Assembly (NCBI GenBank): GCA_947259435.1
Contig: CAMYMP010000630.1
Span: forward strand, 1 to 12,289
DNA: 12,289 bases
Direction: 5' to 3'
DNA from: an uncultured Woeseiaceae bacterium
GTDB lineage: Bacteria; Pseudomonadota; Gammaproteobacteria; Woeseiales; Woeseiaceae
The position numbers and the translations under genes are program-made. Positions 1 through 5,935 of this stretch are shown here, one piece after another. The notes under the pieces are model-generated. The model ran no database searches. It saw only the letters and a list, made by a program, of their open reading frames with translations, and was not told the DNA's origin. Positions within the stretch are counted from its first letter, which is position 1. Each line of letters starts with the position of its first letter.

Positions 1-11
1 CAGCGAGCCAT
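1..11 (-). CDS. aroB: possible first codons of aroB (3-dehydroquinate synthase), cut by the window edge
   Basis: An ATG lies at 11-9 on the minus strand, 58 bases after the aroK stop, and only Met-Ala-Arg can be read before the window ends. The call rests on context: aroB usually follows aroK directly in gammaproteobacteria and supplies the step that makes 3-dehydroquinate in the same shikimate pathway. No good ribosome binding site is visible; the nearest purine run is about 15 bases upstream. The sequence alone cannot prove this gene. Confidence 0.3.
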
Positions 12-29
12 GAAGTTGATATGTATCCC

Positions 30-67
30 GGCCGCGGCCGATTTGCCGTGTGCGCCCGCTGGCGGGC
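30..67 (-). other. GC-rich inverted repeats in the aroK-aroB spacer
   Basis: Two short GC-rich self-complementary elements follow the aroK stop. One is a hairpin with arms GCCCGC/GCGGGC at 54-59 and 62-67. The other is the perfect 10-base palindrome GGCCGCGGCC at 30-39. No T-run follows either, so intrinsic termination is unlikely. An RNA-stabilising or translation-shielding hairpin ahead of the next gene is possible, and chance in GC-rich DNA is also possible. Confidence 0.3.
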
Positions 68-69
68 TC

Positions 70-579
70 TTACAGACGTTCGAGGATCTCGTTGGCGACA
101 GCCTTGACCTTGCGCCCATCCGTCTCGACGATCAGATCGGCAATCTCCCGATACATCGGATCCCTTACGCTCATGAGGTCCTCCAATATCTGCCGTGGAT
201 CGCCGTTCTCGAGCAACGGTCGGCTGCGGCCGCGCTGCGTTCGCGCCAGCTGCTGGTCTACCGTCGGGTACAGGGAGACGACATAACCGCGCCCTCCCCG
301 ATGGCTGCGGTTTTGGGGGTCAACAACAGCGCCGCCACCCGTCGCGAGCACGATGCCTTCGATCTTCGACAGGTCGTCAATGACTTTGGCTTCTCGCTTA
401 CGAAATCCCTCTTCGCCTTCTTTCTCGAATATGAACGGAATGTCGACGCCCGTACGAGATTCGATTTCGTCATCACTGTCCATGAAGTTCAGGTGCAGCA
501 TTCGCGCAAGCTGCCGGCCGACAGCCGATTTGCCTGCGCCCATCGGGCCGATCAGAAACAGGTTTTGTGGATGTCTCAT
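70..579 (-). CDS. aroK: shikimate kinase
   Basis: This gene encodes a 169-residue cytoplasmic enzyme that phosphorylates shikimate to shikimate 3-phosphate with ATP, the fifth step of chorismate synthesis. The Walker A loop GPMGAGKS is at residues 11-18. The substrate-binding region carries D34-S-D36 followed by an ESRTG motif at residues 40-44, an [10 protein letters not shown] stretch near 54-63, and a GGGAVV loop near residue 80. An Arg-rich lid (RGRSRPLL) covers the active site. Length and motif order are normal for AroK/AroL; AroK is preferred because of its position after pilQ. The ATG at 579 places the P-loop at the usual distance from the N-terminus, but I see no clear Shine-Dalgarno upstream. 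A strong hairpin separates it from pilQ, so it may be transcribed by read-through or from a weak promoter in 580-650 that I cannot define. Confidence 0.97.
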   Translation of the reverse strand: MRHPQNLFLIGPMGAGKSAVGRQLARMLHLNFMDSDDEIESRTGVDIPFIFEKEGEEGFRKREAKVIDDLSKIEGIVLATGGGAVVDPQNRSHRGGRGYVVSLYPTVDQQLARTQRGRSRPLLENGDPRQILEDLMSVRDPMYREIADLIVETDGRKVKAVANEILERL

Positions 580-653
580 TTCAGGGATAGTCTACTGCGT
601 GAACTTCTCTGGCGTGGTATCAGGAGCAATCATGCGAACCGTCCCCGACATGA

Positions 654-679
654 GAAAGCCAACCCGAGGGTTGGCTTTC
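654..679 (-). terminator. strong hairpin after pilQ, likely terminator or attenuator before aroK
   Basis: The arms GAAAGCCAACCC (654-665) and GGGTTGGCTTTC (668-679) are perfect 12-base complements with GA between them. In RNA the stem would be about 11 pairs with a 4-base loop. Read on the minus strand, the hairpin lies 24 bases beyond the pilQ stop. The 3' arm ends in TTTC followed by TC, which is a short and imperfect U-tract. It therefore probably terminates part of the pil transcript and lets some read-through reach aroK. The symmetry means it could also act on plus-strand transcripts, but no plus-strand gene ends here. Confidence 0.7.
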
Positions 680-703
680 GTCATGATACCGCTGGCAAAA
701 AGC

Positions 704-2812
704 TTAATAGATGCTCGAGCCTTCCTCAAGAATCCTTGGTGTTACGAAGATGAGCAGTTCCGCCTTGTTGTCGACTCGAGTCTTGCTTCTGAACATCGCG
801 CCAAGGAAAGGAATGTCGCCGAGGAACGGTACTTTGTTGATCGTCTCACGACGCTCTGTTTCGTAAATGCCACCCAGAACGATTGTCTGTCCGTCCGAGA
901 CGAGCACCTGAGTTTCTATCGCACGTGTATCGATACTCGGTACCGTACCGCCGAGACCACCAGTCGAAATGATGTCGCCGACGTTGTCCTTATGAACCCG
1001 CAGATCCATGATGATGTTGTTGTCCGGAGTAATCTGCGGCGTAACGGTCAGACTCAGCACAGCCTTCTTGAACTGGATAGTCGTCGCGCCTGACGATGCA
1101 GACTGCTGGTACGGAATTTCCACACCCTGTTCGATGCGTGCTTCCTTCTGGTTCGCGGTAATCACGCGCGGCGTCGATACGATCTCACCATTACCTTCAG
1201 CTTCCAGAGCCGTCAGTTCGAGGTCGACCAGGAAGTCGCCGTCAAGCACGGCAAGAGCAAAGCGACCAGCCGCATCTGCAATAGGGACATTCACGGCGTA
1301 GCGATCGCCCAGCGCCGGGTACTCGAATTGGCCGTCGTTTAACGGATCCGCATCAAGAATATTGTCGGTATAGGTGCTGACCATGTTGTTTGCGCCAACA
1401 CCGCTACCGGTTCCCGCTATGAACTGGCCACTTGCCGGATCGTCACCGTATCCGGAAACACCGAAGCGAATGCCAAGATCGCGGCTAAAGTCATCGTTCA
1501 CAACCACAATTCGCGATTCGATGAGTACCTGCTTGATCGGGATATCCAGCGTGGTTACCAATCGACGGATGTTCTGGAGCCGCTCAGCCGTGTCCTGAAC
1601 TAGCAGCGTATTGGTGCGGTCGTCGACGGCGATGCTGCCGCGGTCCGACAACAGCGAGTTATCGCCGGTGCCGCCGCTGATCAGGTTCGACAGATCTCCC
1701 GCTTTCGCGTAATTGACCTGCAAGAACTCCGAGTAAAGGGGCTCCAGCTCGCTGATAGCCTGCTTGGCTTCGAGGTCAGCCGTTTCGCGTGCAGCAATTT
1801 CTTCAGCAGGTGCTACGATGATGACGTTGCCGTTTTGGCGCATATCCAGGCCCTTCGTCGTCATGACGATATCGAGAGCCTGATCCCAGGGCACGTTTCT
1901 GAGGCGAAGCGTCACGTTACCCTGCACGGTATCGGAAACAACGATGTTGCGCCCCGAAGTCTCCGCAAGCAGCTGCAGTACAGCGCGAGTCTCAATATCC
2001 TGGAAATTCAGCGTCAAACGCTGTCCTTCATATTCTTTGGTCTCCGAGAACAGGTTCGAACCTTCCTCAGCATCAGCCGCGACCGGGTTGACTTCGATCG
2101 TGAACTCATTATCCGACTGATATGCAAGCTGCTCATACTTGCCATCCGCCGATATTACGATGCGTGTATCGAGGTTCGTACGCAGCGTGTCAACGGTCGT
2201 GACCGGCGTCGCGAAGTCCATGACATCAAGACGACGCATCAACTCGGCCGGAAGGCCGGTGTCCTTGAAAACAGCGACGACACGGCCGCCTTCCTGACGA
2301 ATGTCGACCGGGGTTGACGGGTCTGTCAGATTCACGATCACGCGACCACCGCCATCACGGGTCCGCCGGAAATCGACGCTTGTGATGGAGCGCGCGTTGC
2401 TGCCGGCACTGGCATAGGAGGGCTGCGAGGGTACATTGCTGGCGAACTGGGTGGTTCCTGCACTGTAATCGTCACCGGTGCCGAGAGTGATTGTCACGGT
2501 ATTGCCGCTTGCGCGAGTCTCGTATGCAACCATCGAGTCGAGGTTCAGGACGACGCGCGTCCGGCCGTTGGCCTCTGCCGTCAGAACCGTGTCAAGCGGA
2601 CCGAGATTGACGTCCCGGCGGCGCGACGTTAGCCCAAGCGTGGTATTGGGCAGGTCGAGCGCGATTCTCGCCGGATCATCGATCGTGAAAGCGAGTGGCT
2701 CGGGGGCCGTCCCGCTCATGATCAACTTCAGCTCCACCCGCTGTCCGGGCAGGCTCTGAACCTGAATGTCCTGCAACCGGTTACCTTCCTGTGCGTTTGC
2801 AGAGAATCCCAC
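704..2812 (-). CDS. pilQ: type IV pilus outer-membrane secretin PilQ, N-terminal signal peptide missing
   Basis: PilQ forms the multimeric outer-membrane channel through which the type IV pilus passes. The 702-residue frame holds, in order, two AMIN-like beta domains (about 11-110 and 140-243) that in this family bind peptidoglycan, an STN domain (about 263-335), a secretin N0/N1-type domain (about 355-430) and the secretin beta-barrel domain (about 525-695). The secretin signature VPFLGDIPFLGAMFR is at 661-675. The body is complete and uninterrupted. The start is abnormal. The frame opens at a GTG (2812) with GFSANA-QEG, which looks like the last residues of a signal peptide ending in Ala-X-Ala. 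The hydrophobic core and initiator Met expected before it are absent, because an in-frame TGA lies at 2824-2822. There is no Shine-Dalgarno spaced correctly for this GTG. The start given is simply the first usable codon and is probably not functional for export. Confidence 0.93.
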   Translation of the reverse strand: MGFSANAQEGNRLQDIQVQSLPGQRVELKLIMSGTAPEPLAFTIDDPARIALDLPNTTLGLTSRRRDVNLGPLDTVLTAEANGRTRVVLNLDSMVAYETRASGNTVTITLGTGDDYSAGTTQFASNVPSQPSYASAGSNARSITSVDFRRTRDGGGRVIVNLTDPSTPVDIRQEGGRVVAVFKDTGLPAELMRRLDVMDFATPVTTVDTLRTNLDTRIVISADGKYEQLAYQSDNEFTIEVNPVAADAEEGSNLFSETKEYEGQRLTLNFQDIETRAVLQLLAETSGRNIVVSDTVQGNVTLRLRNVPWDQALDIVMTTKGLDMRQNGNVIIVAPAEEIAARETADLEAKQAISELEPLYSEFLQVNYAKAGDLSNLISGGTGDNSLLSDRGSIAVDDRTNTLLVQDTAERLQNIRRLVTTLDIPIKQVLIESRIVVVNDDFSRDLGIRFGVSGYGDDPASGQFIAGTGSGVGANNMVSTYTDNILDADPLNDGQFEYPALGDRYAVNVPIADAAGRFALAVLDGDFLVDLELTALEAEGNGEIVSTPRVITANQKEARIEQGVEIPYQQSASSGATTIQFKKAVLSLTVTPQITPDNNIIMDLRVHKDNVGDIISTGGLGGTVPSIDTRAIETQVLVSDGQTIVLGGIYETERRETINKVPFLGDIPFLGAMFRSKTRVDNKAELLIFVTPRILEEGSSIY

Positions 2813-2824
2813 ACGATCCCGTCA
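2728..2824 (-). other. anomalous pilP-pilQ junction: two reading frames overlap where two gene ends are missing
   Basis: Over 2728-2812 the DNA is read both as the tail of the PilP frame and as the start of the PilQ frame, which is shifted by -1. PilP family members typically end soon after the segment corresponding to VEIISDG with a Gly-Trp-X-Glu-Arg-Pro-like final strand. Here Gly166 is followed by 29 residues that are only out-of-frame pilQ sequence. The third frame gives no PilP-like end either, so one inserted or deleted base cannot explain it. The likely join is within GGGATCGTGTGG (2820-2809). I infer a loss of roughly 80-140 bases that removed the end of pilP, the spacer, the pilQ ribosome binding site and most of the pilQ signal sequence. 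Confidence 0.7.
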
Positions 2825-3315
2825 GAAATAATTTCTACAATTTCGATTTCAGATTCATTGATGTCGTTAATTCGTCCGTCGTTTTGTCCGACATAATTGC
2901 CAGGCACGACGCGGTGAATCAGCCCGTCAGATGTTTGTACCAGGCCGTACATCGTTTCCCCGATATACAGTGTTCCAACCATACTCAGAGTGTCGAGCGG
3001 GAAGCTCTCGAGGAACTCTCGACTCCGCTCCTGATCAGGACGAATGCCACCGCCAGCACCAGATGTTGTCGCCTGGGGTGTATCGGGCACAAACGGCGAG
3101 CGCACACCTTCTGCGTCAGCGACGTAGGTAAAGACTTCATACGGCGTAATCTCCGGCAATGGCTCGATGCGGCCGCCCGGGCGTGCCTTGACCTCATTGA
3201 CATACTGATCGAGATCATCCATGTCACCACCGCATGCAGCCAGGCCGAGCAAAGCCGTTGCCAGCAAAAGCCCGTGAGTCAGGCGATTTCGGATTTTGAA
3301 AGCAGTCTGCGTCAT
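2728..3315 (-). CDS. pilP: type IV pilus inner-membrane lipoprotein PilP, C-terminus replaced by out-of-frame pilQ sequence
   Basis: PilP is anchored to the inner membrane by lipid, binds PilN/PilO through its extended N-terminal segment and contacts the PilQ secretin through a C-terminal beta-sandwich. The signal (residues 1-27) ends in the lipobox L-A-A-C with lipidated Cys28, followed by Gly-Gly-Asp. The region around residues 40-75 (PLPEITPYEVFTY, then SPFVP) is typical of the family. The beta-sandwich runs from about 105 to 166. From residue 167 to 195 the sequence is unlike PilP and is read from pilQ DNA in another frame, so the last strand is probably lost. A strong GAGGAGG ribosome binding site lies 7 bases before the ATG. 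That ATG overlaps the pilO stop by one base (TAATG), which indicates translational coupling. Confidence 0.93.
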   Translation of the reverse strand: MTQTAFKIRNRLTHGLLLATALLGLAACGGDMDDLDQYVNEVKARPGGRIEPLPEITPYEVFTYVADAEGVRSPFVPDTPQATTSGAGGGIRPDQERSREFLESFPLDTLSMVGTLYIGETMYGLVQTSDGLIHRVVPGNYVGQNDGRINDINESEIEIVEIISDGIVWDSLQTHRKVTGCRTFRFRACPDSGWS

Positions 3316-3914
3316 TATTCTGCCTCCTCATCCATGTAACGATAGGTCTTTGCTGTCACTTCTATGCTCAGGCGGTCGAAAGTTTCAGAGCCTTCCGGCG
3401 TGATGTTTATATCGTGCAGCGTTACGATACGCGGCAGCGCAGCTACGCCGCTGACAAAATTCGCGATCTCATGATAACCGCCGGACAGACGTATTTTAAT
3501 CGGCTTCTCCGCATAAAAGTCCCGCGGAATCTCAGGCTGCGGCTGGAACAGTTTTTCCTGCAGGCCCGATGCCAGTCCCGTCTGTGAAATATCAACGATC
3601 AGGCTTGGAATCTCGGTCTCGCCCGGAAGCTGCCTGAGCATCGTGCCGAATGACTGTTCGATCTGCGCAAGCTGCGCCCGGTACGCGTCGTAATTAGCAG
3701 CCTTGCGCTGTTTGTTCTCGAATGTGACGCGCAGCGTCTGCTCATCATCCTGGGCACGCTGCAATTGCGGTGCTTTGTCCTTGACGATCGTGAAGTAAAT
3801 CCCGAGCCCCAACACAACGATAAATACAGCAACGATGACCGCAGCGCGAAAAGCCAGCGGCCAGCGACCGACGTCATTGACATCAAGGCTTTTTAGCTCT
3901 TCAACAACGTTCAT
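3315..3914 (-). CDS. pilO: type IV pilus inner-membrane protein PilO
   Basis: PilO (199 residues) pairs with PilN and, with PilP and PilM, makes the inner-membrane alignment complex that links the pilus motor to the secretin. A short cytoplasmic N-terminus is followed by one transmembrane helix at about 22-45. A coiled-coil stretch spans about 50-95 (rich in Gln, Glu, Arg). The periplasmic ferredoxin-like domain spans about 100-195, with the typical PQPEIPRDFYAEKPIKIRLSG region followed by a YHEIANFVSGVA helix. The ATG overlaps the pilN stop by four bases (ATGA). A GGAG lies 8 bases upstream, inside pilN. Length and architecture are normal. Confidence 0.96.
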   Translation of the reverse strand: MNVVEELKSLDVNDVGRWPLAFRAAVIVAVFIVVLGLGIYFTIVKDKAPQLQRAQDDEQTLRVTFENKQRKAANYDAYRAQLAQIEQSFGTMLRQLPGETEIPSLIVDISQTGLASGLQEKLFQPQPEIPRDFYAEKPIKIRLSGGYHEIANFVSGVAALPRIVTLHDINITPEGSETFDRLSIEVTAKTYRYMDEEAE

Positions 3915-4480
3915 CGCATCATCTCCATATCATCCTCGCCTTCCCGCTCCTGCTTCAGGAATACGACGAACTCGGCCTGACGTGACGCGCCTGACTGCGT
4001 CGTCTCGACACGATCAACCTCGGGGTCACCCATCCACTGCGAGGCATCGATCTGTCGCATCAGTGCCGACACGCGCGTGCTCGACTGAGCGATACCGCGC
4101 ACTTCGACTCGCGAGCCTTGCTGCTTCATACCGGTGAGATAAACGCCTTCGGGCAATTGCCGCGCAACCTCATCAAACAGATGAACGATCTCCGGGCGGC
4201 TCTTCTGCAGTTGCTCGATAATCTCCATGCGCGCCAGCAGACGTTCTTTCTGTCGCTCGAGACCGTCGATCTCGGTAATGCTCTTTTGCAGTTCGGCGAT
4301 CTCGTTGGTCAAGCGTTGATTGCGCTCTTCCTGACTAGAGATCATCTGCGAATATGCAAACATTATGAGCAGAACACCGGCGATAGCAACGATAACACCG
4401 CCGGCCATTGCAACGCCGAAGTCGCGTTGACGCTTTTTGCGGTCTTCCTCGCGCCAGGGGAGTAGATTAATACGTGGCAT
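3911..4480 (-). CDS. pilN: type IV pilus inner-membrane protein PilN
   Basis: PilN (189 residues) bridges cytoplasmic PilM to periplasmic PilO/PilP. The N-terminal motif INLLP at residues 4-8, within MPRINLLPWREE, is the short peptide that in characterised systems inserts into a groove of PilM. A single transmembrane helix follows at about 22-43, then a coiled coil at about 46-95 and a periplasmic ferredoxin-like domain to about 175. The acidic, Met-rich tail (EGEDDMEMMR) is not notable for function but encodes the ribosome binding region of pilO. One base separates it from the pilM stop. An AAGGAG lies 11 bases before the ATG, within the last pilM codons. Confidence 0.96.
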   Translation of the reverse strand: MPRINLLPWREEDRKKRQRDFGVAMAGGVIVAIAGVLLIMFAYSQMISSQEERNQRLTNEIAELQKSITEIDGLERQKERLLARMEIIEQLQKSRPEIVHLFDEVARQLPEGVYLTGMKQQGSRVEVRGIAQSSTRVSALMRQIDASQWMGDPEVDRVETTQSGASRQAEFVVFLKQEREGEDDMEMMR

Positions 4481-4481
4481 A

Positions 4482-5543
4482 TTAGTCGAAGCTCCTTAGT
4501 GCAAGGCCGCATGCAGTAAGCAATGCTGTCGCATCCTTGTGCACACCCTGTGATTTGGCTTTGGACGAAATCTTCATCTGGCCCAGTGGATCGCCAATTT
4601 CCGTCGGAATACCAACGCGACTGGAAATGACATCTGCAATCCCCGGAATATTAGCGCAGCCACCGCAGACCAGAATCATATCCGGCTGTTCACGGCCGCC
4701 GCCCGACGCCAGATAAAACTGCAATGACCGGCTGACCTGCTGGGTCATGTCATCGATAAACGGTTCGAGAACCTCCGGCTGGTAGTTGCTGGGCAAGCCA
4801 CCCTGCTTCTTGGCCCGGCCGGCGTCTTCCATCGACAAACCGTAAGTACGCATGATCTCTTCGGTGAGCTGTTGGCCACCGAAGTTGAAGTCCCGCGTGT
4901 AAACGACCCTGAGGTCCTGAAGGACACTGAACGTCGTGCTGCTTGCGCCGATATCGACGACGGCAACAGATTGTCCTATGCCACCGTCGGGAATCTGATG
5001 GCTGAGCAGCGCACATGCATTTTCGAGCGCGAACGCTTCGACGTCGACGACGTGAGTCGCGAGTCCGGCTGCGTTAACAGCTGCCTGTCGCTGCTCGACG
5101 TTGTCAGTACGTGTCGCAACGAGCAGCACGTCCATCAACTCGGGGTCCTTCTCATTCGGGCCGACGATTTCGTAGTCGAAGCTGACCTCTTCCATCGGGA
5201 ACGGAATGTACTGGTCAGCCTGAATCTCGACCTGGCCTTCGAGGTCTCTTTCCGACAGACTCGACGGCATCTGGATGACTTTAGTGATCGCCGCATCGCC
5301 GCTGATTGCTACCGCAACGTCTGTCGCTTTTGCACCAGCGCGCTTCACAGCGCGGCGTATGGCTTCACCGACGGCCTTGGCATCGACGATCGCCTTTTCG
5401 CTAACCGAACTCGGTGGTGTAGGTTCTGCTGAGTACGACTCGACACGATAACGCTTTCCGCTTTGCGACAGCTCTATGAGCTTCACCGACGATGTCGTGA
5501 TATCGAGGCCCAACAGGGGTTGAGTTTTTTTGCCGAATAGCAC
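4482..5543 (-). CDS. pilM: type IV pilus actin-like ATPase-fold protein PilM
   Basis: PilM is the cytoplasmic actin/FtsA-like member of the alignment complex. It binds nucleotide and the N-terminal peptide of PilN. The actin-fold motifs are visible: phosphate-1 around L13-D14-I-T-T-S-S, phosphate-2 around D197-I-G-A-S-S, and an adenosine motif CGGCANIPG at 293-301. The stretch QADQYIPFPMEEVSFDYEI (residues 108-126) is typical of PilM. At 353 residues it has the usual length. I chose the GTG start at 5543 because an AAGGA (5551-5555) lies 7 bases upstream and the phosphate-1 loop falls at the expected distance. It is the first gene of pilMNOPQ and is divergent from ponA. Confidence 0.97.
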   Translation of the reverse strand: MLFGKKTQPLLGLDITTSSVKLIELSQSGKRYRVESYSAEPTPPSSVSEKAIVDAKAVGEAIRRAVKRAGAKATDVAVAISGDAAITKVIQMPSSLSERDLEGQVEIQADQYIPFPMEEVSFDYEIVGPNEKDPELMDVLLVATRTDNVEQRQAAVNAAGLATHVVDVEAFALENACALLSHQIPDGGIGQSVAVVDIGASSTTFSVLQDLRVVYTRDFNFGGQQLTEEIMRTYGLSMEDAGRAKKQGGLPSNYQPEVLEPFIDDMTQQVSRSLQFYLASGGGREQPDMILVCGGCANIPGIADVISSRVGIPTEIGDPLGQMKISSKAKSQGVHKDATALLTACGLALRSFD

Positions 5544-5609
5544 GTATTTTTCCTTCTAGGTCGGTAAGTTGCGAGCCAAACGTAATTTAGGCCTCAGCAA
5601 AACGATTTA

Positions 5610-5637
5610 ACTATATATCAACAAAATGTTAAATAAA
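5610..5637 (-). promoter_or_regulatory. candidate pilM operon promoter
   Basis: Read on the minus strand, a possible -35 TTTATT (5637-5632) and -10 TATAGT (5615-5610) are separated by 16 bases, in a markedly AT-rich patch (about 5582-5640) inside an otherwise GC-rich window. Transcription would start near 5603, giving a leader of about 60 bases to the GTG. The -35 is a poor match, which fits a promoter that needs an activator. Other alignments within the patch are possible. Confidence 0.45.
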
Positions 5638-5657
5638 ACGTGACTTTGTTCACGATC
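5636..5657. promoter_or_regulatory. CRP/Vfr-like palindrome overlapping the candidate pilM -35
   Basis: The core is cGTGA-CTTTGT-TCACg at 5639-5654. It matches the CRP-family pattern TGTGA-N6-TCACA at eight of ten core bases, with both outer bases changed symmetrically, and it also has the AAA flank on the left. The centre (5646.5) lies about 42-44 bases upstream of the predicted pilM start point. That is the class II activator position, where the regulator overlaps the -35. Vfr, the Pseudomonas CRP homologue, controls type IV pilus and virulence genes, so such a site is plausible here. An adjacent small palindrome GATCC-AA-GGATC lies at 5654-5665. Confidence 0.45.
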
Positions 5658-5710
5658 CAAGGATCCGTATGGTATGCCGCCCGCCGGGCTGATTCCGTGA
5701 ACTGGTCGTC

Positions 5711-5748
5711 GCCCCAAAGGTACGATCAGAACACACCCTGTTTGGGGC
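5711..5748. repeat. inverted repeat just upstream of the ponA promoter
   Basis: The arms GCCCCAAA (5711-5718) and TTTGGGGC (5741-5748) are perfect 8-base complements separated by 22 bases. Further pairing of GGT (5719-5721) with ACC (5735-5737) is possible across a 3-base bulge. The right arm ends 5 bases before the ponA -35. It could be an operator for a dimeric or looping regulator, or a hairpin in an unrecognised transcript. No T-run follows. I do not recognise the motif. Confidence 0.35.
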
Positions 5749-5753
5749 CTATA

Positions 5754-5781
5754 TTGCGGCCCCTGGCCTACTTGCTATGAT
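5754..5781 (+). promoter_or_regulatory. likely ponA promoter
   Basis: A -35 TTGCGG (5754-5759), a 16-base spacer and a -10 TATGAT (5776-5781) are preceded by TGC, forming an extended -10. The match to the sigma-70 pattern is good. The start point would be near 5788, leaving a leader of about 148 bases before the ponA ATG. Confidence 0.6.
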
Positions 5782-5787
5782 CGGCCG

Positions 5788-5935
5788 TCTGCGCCTTGGG
5801 ATCACGGGCTATATGCCCGCGATATGCCACAATTCCAGCACAAAACAGACATTACAGTACCCATTAATAGCCAGGGCAGACGCCGCTGCTGCCGCGGTGT
5901 TTGCCCCATAAGCGTCGGAAATACCGCCAGCGACT
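5788..5935 (+). other. ponA leader region with a small hairpin; no gene seen
   Basis: This is the second half of the 392-base pilM-ponA gap (5544-5935), whose first half holds the promoter and palindromes listed separately. The leader contains a hairpin with arms CGGGC/GCCCG (5805-5809 and 5815-5819) around TATAT, close to the predicted 5' end. A GC-rich stretch at about 5880-5900 could also fold. No T-run and no riboswitch signature that I recognise are present. A short open frame starting at 5824 runs into ponA out of frame and looks like chance. Confidence 0.4.

Noticed and set aside
353..1093. Long plus-strand open frames antisense to aroK/pilQ, and similar ones at 1835-2317, 4872-5432 and 9414-10151
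   Set aside because: They lie entirely opposite well-supported genes, show no recognisable family features and have no start signals; they are shadows of codon bias.
2722..2830. Programmed -1 frameshift producing a PilP-PilQ fusion
   Set aside because: No slippery heptamer or downstream stem is visible in the short window between the PilQ-frame stop (2824-2822) and the PilQ sequence. A fusion would also place a PilQ signal remnant inside a lipoprotein.
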